NCBI GenBank assembly: GCA_001599755.1
Contig: BCHX01000006.1
Location: 979,336 to 1,043,335 of the forward strand
Direction: 5' to 3'
From: Gliomastix tumulicola
Lineage: Eukaryota; Ascomycota; Sordariomycetes; Hypocreales; Bionectriaceae
DNA: 64,000 nt
Shown piece by piece: positions 23,657 to 32,554 of the stretch (its first letter is position 1; each line of letters begins with the position of its first letter). The notes beneath the pieces were generated by a model. The model saw only the letters and a program-made list of their open reading frames with translations, had not been told where the DNA came from and searched no databases. Both the position numbers and the translations under genes were made by a program.

Positions 23657-24654
23657 GATTGCTGGCCCTTCTGCTATCTGCTATGCAGGTGTTGGAAAAG
23701 TTGAGGGTTTGGTGCTGGCGAAGGAGGGAGTGCAAAGTGGAGGGGCGAAATTATTTACAATTGTGTGCACTGCAGCCGTTAGGTCTAAGGCCGGATTCCA
23801 CACTCCCAAACCAGGCCACTCACGCGCAAAAAAATTACCCAGCGGGCCAGCTGTTGTTCCGGGCTCCACCAGACAACTCAATTTGTGCGTAGCCCGCATG
23901 CACGTGACCCTGAACCCTGAGCCAATGGGGGGAGAGGAGGTTTAGAAAGTGGAGACTGGCTGCTCAAACGCCGAGCATGGTAAACGCCGATGGAGCTTAG
24001 GTAAGGTGGCTGAATCGTTTTGGGCCAGCTCTCTGCCGATTCTTCATGCTTACGATGCATCCGACAAGCTGTCACGCGGGAACGAACGACGGTTAGGCAT
24101 TCTTTCTCTCGAATCCGAACATGGCTTTTCAGGTTTACTCTTTTTGATCCTAGTGCTACTCTGCATCCTATCTGGTGTATATCCGGCTTCCGGAGCTGAT
24201 CTGTCAATTTTTTCCTCGTCTCTTGGGTCCCGTGACCCCAACTCTCTGTTTCTTCCTTTTTTTCCCTCCCTTTTGTTGAAGGGCCTCATGATCATTGCAG
24301 GTCATTAATCGTCGTGTTCGCGTTATGGGGTGATGGGGTTGAGTTGGGGGGGTGGGTGGGTGGGTGTCGCCTCTGCATGTCAGACCAGCCTCGTCTTCTG
24401 CGTCTGTGCTCTGGGTAAGCATCTCCGGCTGACGAGGCTGGCTGGCTGAGGGTGAGGTGTTGGGGGTTGTTGCTTGGAGGGTGCTATCACCCGGCGCTGC
24501 TGCCCGTCTGGCGTTGTCACCTGATCTGACTGAAGGTGCTGCTGCTGCTGCTGCTACTGCTGGCCGTGTCGTCCGTGGGGATCGGCACGGGATTGCATCG
24601 TCGCTGATGTCAGGGTATTTGTAGATCGTGTGTTGAACGCGTGTCTGTCGTTGC
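23657..24654. other. Intergenic, 1.0 kb
   Basis: This holds the promoter of the leftward eS1 gene and the 3' flank of the leftward 124-aa gene. It includes a (GCT)n run near 24538-24555 and G-rich stretches (24343-24366). No gene is supported. Confidence 0.55.
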
Positions 24655-25093
24655 TCATGTGTACGACTCCTTCTCGCTGTCGTCCTGCTTCGAGCACTCC
24701 CAGTCGTCGAAGCTAGGGAAGCTGAAGTAGTTGTCTGTACAGGCAGTCATCATTAGCTACAACTTCCATCGACAAGGTAAGGCTCTCGGGAAACTAACCA
24801 GTCAGGGAGCTCGACATATCCCCCGAGGCGGAAGACGACGTCGACCGGCGAGCCCCGTCAATCATGATGGGATTCGACGGCGGCACCGAGGACGCGGAGG
24901 TGTGAGGCACGTAGACAGCGACCTTGCTGAGCAGGTCGGCGGCAGCCCGCTGCGGCGAGTGCGGCGAGACGAGCGAGGCCTGGATGCTGCTGCTGGGCGT
25001 GATGGACGGGGCCGTCGCGCTGGAGCGCAGGAGCTTGGGGCGGTGGCGCGACGACGAGGTCTGGGAGCCGGCTGAGTCTCTGCGGGAGTACAT
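24655..25093 (-). CDS. Hypothetical Ser-rich protein with acidic aromatic tail, 124 aa
   Basis: Exon 1 is 25093..24799 and exon 2 is 24734..24655; the intron is 64 nt with donor GTTAGT, and a phase-1 join yields Asp. The start is MYSRRDSAGSQ. The first 98 residues are Ser/Thr/Pro/Ala-rich and probably disordered, with basic-Ser motifs (RRDSAGS, RRSTSSS) that look like kinase or 14-3-3 sites. The short second exon encodes an ordered-looking tail, DNYFSFPSFDDWECSKQ followed by DDSEKESYT. I do not recognise the family; the contrast between the variable-looking body and the distinct aromatic tail suggests that the tail is the functional part. Confidence 0.65.
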
Positions 25094-26400
25094 CGCGATG
25101 GCTGTGGTGATGACGTGTGTGGTGGTTGGTTGGGTTATGGTATAGGGATGGGTAGGTATGTGGTGGTTGATAGACGGTAGGCCACGCTGAGATGCAAAGC
25201 GACTGTCTGGTGATTGCTGAATTAAAAGAACAGTGATATAATAATCAACACAATGATAATATACGGAATGGAAGAGGATTCGAAAAAAAACAGGATGTGC
25301 GAATGCCTGGAATATAATCCGGACTGGCTTCTCCATTATCACCCGTCATCATCGATATAACTAGATTCATCGAGCCCATGCCATCCCCATCCATCAGTCC
25401 CGCGGATATAAACAAGGCAGGGCCAGCCAGCACGACAGGCACACACACTAACTAGGCCAAGGAAGGGGTGGGAGGAGGGCCCCCCAGGGAAAAAAAGCTC
25501 CGTACCCGCCCTGTGCCTGTTTTGCTGGACAGTTGTCGGGTTGCGTGAGCAGGCAGTGACTCGAGTGAGTGAGTGACTCTGTGTGTGTGAGTGCGTGTGC
25601 GTCTTTCGGCCCCAGAAGCAGGTTTCTCGCTTGATACGAAAGGTCCGTCCTCGTGGACTCCTTGAGACCGCGACACCGCTCCTTTGCTAGTGGCTGGTGG
25701 TCGCTGCCACAGAGGGCACTAGGCCAGGCCCTTCGCCACCTGGCAACACACCGTTGGCAGCACCTCGTACCCGGCGACCTCCACCAGCGAGCCCAAGATG
25801 CCCATTCAGAAGGGCGAGGCACTGCTCTGCTGGTGGTGTGTGGCTGCAACTCCAGCGGTTCTGTTGTGTGTCTAGACGCATACGAGTGGTACACGCCCCC
25901 CAGCAGCAGGTCACACTTTGGGGTGGGAGGGGCGAGCGTGGCTCCATGAGCAGGCATACGTGGTGCTACATACCATGCATACTGCATGCATGCCTGCCCG
26001 CAGCAAAGAGAGCCTGCCAGCAGTGTGTGTGGACGAGTGGACGAGTGGACGGTGGTCCGCAGAAAGAAGAGGACGAGAAGTTCTAGGCGGGCTGCATGCT
26101 TCCCCCTTTGTGGAGAGTAGCATCCGCATTGATACCCAACCGCCGTGCCTGTGCCTGTATCTGATGACCCTTCTGCAGGAATCGCGATGGATTCTGGTGT
26201 GCCTCTAAGCAGCGGCCCATCTCGGCTCCGTCGGTCGTTTCTCAGGAATCAATAGGGATTTTGCTGCGATGAGACGGAGGACAGAAAAGAGCGCATCTTG
26301 ATTCTGCCTCTCGTGTGCCTGAAAAAGGCCCTACACGCAGGCGATAGACGGACGGGATCCTACCCACTACAGCAAGGGCAGGGCAAGGGGTCCAGGGTTT

Positions 26401-26418
26401 CTCTCTCTCTCTCTCTCT
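26401..26418. repeat. (CT)9 microsatellite
   Basis: Nine CT units occur downstream of URC1. Confidence 0.9.
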
Positions 26419-26584
26419 TATCCTCCGCTTGCACCGCAACGTGAAGAGTGTGCCATCCATTACGAGTCCCTTTCACCGGTCAGGCCATCATATATGCACT
26501 CAATTAATACAAAGGTCGCAAAGCACCATTTTTCATTATTCAGGGTGGTAAGAATGCTGATACGAGGTTCCTCCCCTCCACCAA

Positions 26585-26607
26585 CACCACCACCACCACC
26601 ACCACCA
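26585..26607. repeat. (CAC)n microsatellite
   Basis: About seven CAC units lie roughly 0.1 kb past the URC1 stop codon. Confidence 0.9.
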
Positions 26608-26710
26608 TTTCTACCATCCATACCTGCCTCCCATCCCATTCGGACCCGACCTGCCTGACAGACAGTTACGGAGCAGCACGGTGGCATCTGCTGCCCTCCG
26701 TGGAGTCCTC

Positions 26711-29462
26711 TTAGTGGTCGACGCTGCGAGCACATGCCCATGTTAGTCACCGACGGTTCGCCCGAGTGCAACGGGGTTTGGTGGACAACTCACTCTTCCC
26801 ACATCCGTCCCTGGACCGCCTGCAGCTCGTCGGCCGTCAGGCGTTTGCCCGCCGTAAAGTAGCCTGTTGATGAGTTACTGTTTAGCCGCCGACCGACCCC
26901 TCGACCCCTCGACCACCCGACCCGAAACAGGCCTCACTTACCGGCCGTAATCTTGGCGTCAATCTCGACACGTGAATCTGCCGGAATCAGCTCGTCGGGC
27001 AGCTCCACCCTCTCGTGGATGGGAATCCTGTATGCGTGGACAGGTCAGTGAACTGGCACCGCGACCCCCCAACCTGTAGTAAGCGACGGGTAAAATCATG
27101 CTGCATCTCACTCACCCTTGGCCGACAATCGCATCGTGCTTCATGCTGTGGAATCGTTAGCTGTGACACGAACCCCCCGGACGTTCCTCCATCAAAATAA
27201 CGCACTTGCTCATGCTCAGCATGCGATCAATCTTGGTGATGCCCAGCCAGTGCAGGATATCGGGCATGAGTGCCTGGAATCGCATGTCCTTGACACCAGC
27301 AATGTTCTCCGTCCGCTTGAAATAATCCGATGCGCGATCGGCGCCGCGTTTACGGGCGTTGTACACAACTGTGAGGAACCGCTCATGATTAGCATTGCAT
27401 ACTCACACCCCGGGCAGGTATATCGCGACACGTACGGTACTGTTCGAGGGTGTCAGTCACTCTGCTGCAGCTCCATATCACATATGCGTCCTGCATGCAA
27501 GTCGCTGCGGGAGGGGGGCGCGTCTGCATACCTTGGTCACCTCGCCCAACGCTCGGCCTTCTTTTCTGAAGTAGATGACGACACCGCTGCCGCCATTCTG
27601 GGCCTCCTTGACGGCCTCCTCAATGCCGAAGATGAGGTAGGGCCGGCAGGTGCAGATGTCTGAGCCAAAGACATCGCTCCCGTTGCACTGCACTGGTCAG
27701 CCCACGTATCCCCGCGGTCCACCTCCACGGCCATCGCGAAAGGATGGTAGCACTGCGAAACGGAGCATACCTCGTCGTGGATCCTCAGAGATAGTCGAGA
27801 GCCATCTGACATTTTACTGGGGTCTCCAAAGCAGTAAACCGTGAGGCCGCCTGTTGCATATCTTGTCAGTGAGGGGTTGTCGTCCCGCTTGTCTTCTGCA
27901 ACCTACCAATAGGGGGGAGGAAGAGCTTGATATCGCCTCGGGTGATGAGCTGCCACCTATTAGCATTGTCCACAAGATGGTGTTGTCGTCGTCAGCCATA
28001 CCTCCGGATAGCTCCCACCGGTGTGCTCGAAGAGGGATCGGCGCAGTGTGCCCTCGTCTGCGGGAGTGTCAGTAGGAGATGCTGATCGCTGTCGCGTTTC
28101 CGGAGGCACATACCAATGCCGAATCGCTCGGCCACTCCAGGGAGATACCAGACCTACACGGGGTCAGCGGACACGTGGTAGCTCGTTTGCGGGGAAAGCT
28201 TTCGTACCGGCTCGACGGCAAATTTGGTCACGGCAAGCTCGCCTTGCTCGTTTAGGCAGATCTTGCCGTCGGGGACACTATTGAAGTCAGTATAGTCGAG
28301 AAGCGCGCTTGTCGAGAAACACTTACAGCCGACCCTTCTTCACGCTGTCCTCGAGCTCGGGGAGCTGCAGATGTCAGTCCATGTCTCGTGACGATCAGGC
28401 CATGAGCATACCTTCATGTGGGCCTTGGTGATGGCAATTGTTGGTCGGATATCAACTGCCAATGGTCAGTTCTACGCCCCCAGGAAAAGGAGGGCCGTGC
28501 ATACTGTCTCCCTGCTCGATGGTGTCCTTGAAGAGCCATGGGGCGAGATGGCCGAAGGGGTCCATGGCCACGATCTTCTTGGGATCACCCCATTGGGGGA
28601 GTGGTCCAATCGTGACAGCTGGCTCAGTGTTGGTGAAGTCCGGCCTGTTCGGAAAAGTCAGTGTGGTGTGATGGTGGTAAGGTAGGAGGAGACTTTGCCA
28701 CTCACCTGTGATCAATGTTCAACTCCTTGCTGGCGACGGCAAGGGCGTAGTAGATGGAGTATGAGCCGCCACTTGAGTCGTATTAGCTTCCCGGCTTGCA
28801 TCCCCAAGCGAAGGGGGGGGCGAATACTCACTGGGCTAGACGCAGTTAGTAGGGTTGCAGACACGAAAAGAGTGGCAATATACTGACCTCCAATAGCTAG
28901 ACAACCAGTCCACTGTCAGCGAACGAACAACAGACGACATCCCTGACGGACAGGAAACACAAACCATTGCGACGCCTAACGGTGTTGGGAAGTCTAGAAA
29001 CTACCACAGGGCCTCGCTTGGCAGGGTCGCCGTTACCCCAGTCCATGGGAAACGGGTTGATACCAGTCTGCTTCGGATACGTCCTACCGAGATGACTTAG
29101 AACACGGCATGATATAGATTGGCAGAGCGTGGACTGCTACCCGCTACGTACGTGAGGATTATGCGAGACGTCAGGGCGGACTTCTGGCTAGGAGACGCAG
29201 GCGTGGGCGGCTGGGAGGTCGAATCTTCACCAAACTGGGAGCGGATCACAGCATCGTCGGACGAAGTGGCAGCACCAGCACCTTGTTCACTTTTCACAGC
29301 CTTGAAAGCCTCGCCCAGGCCGCTCTGGGGAGCAGGCGAGGCGGACGAGCCAGGGGCGAATCCAACATGGTTAGAGAGAGCCTGCAGGGTAGACAGCAGC
29401 TGCGACTGGCCGAGACGCAGTTCGTTGAGGGCCTCGACGACCTCGGGGCTCTGACCAGACAT
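26711..29462 (-). CDS. URC1: URC1-type GTP cyclohydrolase II homologue (uracil catabolism), 513 aa, 20 exons
   Basis: Exons: 29462..29152, 29083..28965, 28896..28888, 28835..28832, 28771..28706, 28644..28505, 28455..28412, 28364..28327, 28277..28208, 28153..28114, 28057..28002, 27949..27907, 27850..27771, 27687..27532, 27439..27436, 27368..27206, 27145..27116, 27027..26942, 26863..26794, 26723..26711. They sum to 1542 nt, always in frame. An N-terminal GTP_CH_N-type region (WGDPKKIVAMDPFGHLAPW) precedes a GTP cyclohydrolase II domain that keeps the zinc motif CNGSDVFGSDICTC (Cys341, Cys352, Cys354) and the RKEGRALGEV loop. In Lachancea kluyveri URC1 acts in uracil catabolism, probably on a ribosylated pyrimidine. 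The ends MSGQSPE and WEDVDH are clear. A UPRTase gene lies 1.5 kb upstream. It is not a riboflavin RIB1 enzyme, judging by the long N-terminal domain. Confidence 0.93.
27436..27439 (-). other. URC1: 4-nt micro-exon of URC1 (exon 15)
   Basis: The bases TACC sit between the acceptor CGAACAG and the donor GTACGT. They are needed to join VTK to YLVYNARK; without them the downstream zinc-domain half is out of frame. Confidence 0.85.
28832..28835 (-). other. URC1: 4-nt micro-exon of URC1 (exon 4)
   Basis: The four bases CCCA are flanked by an acceptor (CTAAC branch, GTCTAG) and the donor GTGAGT. Including them joins GGAG and TGGCGG into GAHGGSYS in frame; omitting them breaks the frame. A 9-nt exon (28896..28888) lies 52 nt upstream. 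Confidence 0.85.
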
Positions 29463-30341
29463 GGCGAAGGTGGTGTGAGCAGGGTACGGATACGAGAGCT
29501 GGGGAGAAGGAGAGAGAGAGAAAGAGATGCGAAATAGGAGAGGAGAGGAGGTGAGGGCGCGTTGAAGTAGTGACCACAGATCTGATGGAGAAGGGAAGCT
29601 TCCTCCACATGACATGGGGATCCATGGATCGGTACCTTCCTCGCCTATTGGGCTTACTTGTTCCTTCCCCTTCGCTCTGTGCTACAGCCCGAGGCAGCTG
29701 CCAATCACAAACACCGACGCAAACAGTGGGCACTGATAACCTAGAAAGCTTCGGCGTTCTACTGAGTGGCCCAGGCACCTAGACTTTCGCTAGCACCGGT
29801 GCTTCTTATCGTAGGTAGCTGGAGCTCTTCGCTGGTGCCGTAGCGTAGCAAGCGAGCCGTGACTGACGAAACGGTGCCGTGTGACCTGCAGACATTGCAT
29901 TTTGCAGGGTCTAGTGCGGCCCTCATCACATGAGCATGCATCATTCCAGTTGCGCACAGCCAATTACAAAGGCCAAACAAACGTGAGCACGTAGACTGTA
30001 AGCGTGTCTTGGAGATGACACCGATAAGGCAACTGGCATGGAGGGGTCGGCGGGGTCGCATTTTCGCGATATCGGATGTCACCGAGGAGGCGGCCGTCAC
30101 CGCGAATCCCGTTTTACGACACCGCCCCGATTGATGCATGTCTCTTCTGGGTTGCATGTAGTCCGCCCACCCACACCGCTTATCGATAAGCTTATCGCGC
30201 CAACTGGACGTCGCCTTTGTCCAACCAGTTGACGTGCGTCCAGCCTTTCCCAGCCTCACATTCACGCAAAGACCGCCAGCCAACGCGGGAAACACCGTCG
30301 CAAACCCATCAACGAGAACATCTATACCCGACGTCGCCATC
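29463..30341. other. Divergent promoter between URC1 and ELF1, 0.88 kb
   Basis: There is no coding potential here. It carries the GATA cluster annotated at 30179-30196. Confidence 0.6.
30179..30196. promoter_or_regulatory. GATA-factor site cluster (TTATCGATAA palindrome plus CTTATC)
   Basis: The palindrome TTATCGATAA (30180-30189) holds two opposed HGATAR cores and a third, CTTATC, follows at 30191-30196. AreA/NIT2-type GATA factors bind such sites in nitrogen-regulated fungal promoters. The cluster lies 0.72 kb upstream of URC1 and 0.15 kb upstream of ELF1. Binding is inferred. Confidence 0.6.
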
Positions 30342-30913
30342 ATGGGAAAGCGGAAGAAGGCATCGGGCGGCCCTCAGGGCCCGAAAAAGGTTTGCGACTG
30401 CGCCCGGCTTGCATCACGCGACTGCGAGTGCTGACCATGGGGTGTGCGTGTCTAGAAAGACTCATTGCCGACCGTGTTTACGTGTCTCTTCTGCAACCAC
30501 GAGAGATCCGTCACGGTGAAGATCGACAAGAAGGCCGGTGTCGGCCAACTGGACTGCCGCATCTGCGGCCAGAAATTCCAGTGCGCCGTCAACTGTATGC
30601 GCCCGACCGACTCAACACTGCATGCATGATAAGGGACTCTTGCTGACGAGACAGATTTATCCGCGGCTGTCGACGTGTACGGCGAGTGGGTGGACGCTTC
30701 AGGTATGCGACACAAGTATCGGCTTTCCCGTACTACGCTAACCACCTCTTAGATGCGGTCGCAAAGGAGGACAGGCTAGCGGCAGGCTACGCGGGCACAA
30801 GCAGGCAAGCCGGCCGACGGTTAGCTACTAGACCTACGGCGGGCGATGACTACGAAGACGACGAGCGACAGTATGAAGGGGACGGGATCATTGGGGACGA
30901 CGAAGTGGTTTAA
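30342..30913 (+). CDS. ELF1: Transcription elongation factor 1 homologue (ELF1), 131 aa
   Basis: Exons are 30342..30389, 30456..30594, 30655..30702 and 30753..30913. The start MGKRKKASGG is a basic N-tail typical of Elf1. A zinc ribbon follows with Cys26, Cys29, Cys50 and Cys53 (FTCLFCNHE and LDCRICGQKF), then YLSAAVDVYGEWVDA, the conserved end of the family core. The remaining 50 residues form an acidic tail (DDYEDDERQYEGDG). Elf1 binds the elongating RNA polymerase II/nucleosome complex in the nucleus. The gene lies between URC1 and the UPRTase; its stop is only 75 bp from the convergent UPRTase stop, so the 3' UTRs almost certainly overlap. Confidence 0.95.
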
Positions 30914-30988
30914 ACCGTGGGGCAACCCCTATATGACCTACTGGACGATGCCGATAGCGATTAATGACACGATATGAAAACACCTGCC

Positions 30989-31916
30989 TCACATGGTGTA
31001 GAACCTGTCTCCAAAGTCTCCCAGACCCGGTACGATATAACTGCGAAAGGTTAGCCGTCGTCGCTCTGAGCAGGGTTGGAGCATCATACTTCTTCTCGTC
31101 GAGACCCTGGCAAGGATTAGCACATGTGAAGTATAAGGTGGGCTAGGGGTTGTACTAACCTCGTCGATAAACGCTGTGACGACCTTGAGTTTAGGGAACT
31201 TCGTTGCGAACTTCTTGACACCTTCGGGGCTGGCGATGAGGTTCAGGAAAAGGATTCGGTCCTCAGGAACGCCTCGAGACTTGAGCACCTCGACAGCCAT
31301 AATAGCCGACCCGCCTGTACTTGTCAGCCGAGCTACTATTGCAGGAGGTGGGAGCCATACCTGTGGCGAACATGGGGTCCAGGAGGAGAACCCAGCGATG
31401 CGCAATGTCCTCGGGAAGCTTGTCATAGAATAGCTTGGGCATGGCGGTCTCCTCGTCACGCTGGATGAGGATCTTGCCAATGCGGACCGAGCGGCAGCAA
31501 TCTCGGAGACCCTGCTCCATGGCCTCACCGGCGCGCATGATAGACACGCCGCAGATCTTGCCTTGGAACATGAGACCGTTATACGGGTGGCCGACGGGGG
31601 TCGTGACGGTGTGCTCGATGGTGGGGAGGTGGTTCAGCCCTTCCTCCACGAGGAGTCGGATGATGCGATTCGAGTAGAAGATGAAGTCCGCCCGATCGGT
31701 GTCTTTGTTGCGGATCATCCTATTGCCACTTAGCCGGTGCTACTCGTGCGGGCTGTCGGCGGAAACGTACGACAGCAGCGCAATGAGCTGCGGTGTCTGG
31801 GCCAGAACCTTGACATTGTCGAAGGGCACTTCCACGGACACGGTGGCCGTAGGCTTCTGGCTCTGCGATCTGAACGGAGGGCCGACAGACTTGGTGGGGG
31901 CGGTAGACTCCGACAT
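30989..31916 (-). CDS. FUR1: Uracil phosphoribosyltransferase, 242 aa
   Basis: Exons are 31916..31771, 31719..31361, 31314..31160, 31106..31090 (17 nt) and 31040..30989. The start MSESTAPTKSV precedes a domain containing RNKDTDRADFIFYSNR, GVSIMRAGE and the PRPP-binding loop LLDPMFATGGSA (about residues 160-171), ending GLGDFGDRFYTM. It converts uracil and PRPP to UMP. In yeast this is salvage (Fur1); in the fungal URC route a UPRTase (URC6) supplies the ribosylated substrate for URC1. The neighbouring URC1 and shared GATA motifs make a catabolic role likely, though salvage remains possible. Confidence 0.95.
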
Positions 31917-32554
31917 GGTCGACGAGGCGGTTTGGATACGATTCGAGGGCTGCTGCGAGGGGAGGAGATAGGTCAGTCGGAGGCAACGATTGAGGGGCGA
32001 TTGAGGCGCGGGGAGCGTACCGAGGCGACTGGAGGGCAATTGGGAACAGATGGACAGTATGAAGAAGCTATGTACAGATAACAAGGCCAAGGAGACCGTG
32101 GGAGACGCTATCCACCTGCTCCTCAAAGGGCAGCAGCTCTCGTGAGGGTCAATGTGATGGGGGCAGATATGCACTAAGCGGGGTCCTTCGTCAATAATGA
32201 CGGTACCGGCCGGCCTTATCGATAACAGACCTCAGAGCCTTATCAGCGGCCCGCCGTCACACTGCCTTCCCGAAAACTGACCACTCAGGGAAGGAGCGCT
32301 GCAGAATAGTGGGGACGGCGTGTTTACGACCAGCTCAGGACTCGCTTGGCCCGACCTCCCTTGCACGTCTGACCATCATTATCACAAGATTGCTTTACCA
32401 CTACGTCTTTTCATTGACAGGCGCGTCTCTCATCTAGCTGGCCCTGCTTTGGATGAATTCGCGCCACCTGCCGCACGGGCGGTAGACCCTCATTTCGACC
32501 TGGGGCAAGCTGTTCCCTTGACCACCAAACCCCATCAGCACTTACATCCTGACC
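31917..32554. other. Divergent promoter between UPRTase and WAPL genes, 0.64 kb
   Basis: There is no coding potential apart from out-of-frame leader ORFs. It carries the GATA cluster annotated at 32216-32244. Confidence 0.6.
32216..32244. promoter_or_regulatory. GATA-factor site cluster (TTATCGATAA palindrome plus CTTATC)
   Basis: TTATCGATAA at 32216-32225 and CTTATC at 32239-32244 lie 0.3 kb upstream of the UPRTase ATG. The same ten-base palindrome plus a nearby third core occurs upstream of URC1. Binding by an AreA/NIT2-type factor is inferred. Confidence 0.6.

Larger units (their letters stand above)
25094..26710. other. Intergenic, 1.6 kb
   Basis: This lies upstream of the leftward 124-aa gene and downstream of URC1. 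Open frames here (for example 25448-25987, minus) lack domain features. It contains a (CT)n run (26401-26418) and a (CAC)n run (26585-26607). No RNA gene or transposon was seen. Confidence 0.55.
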
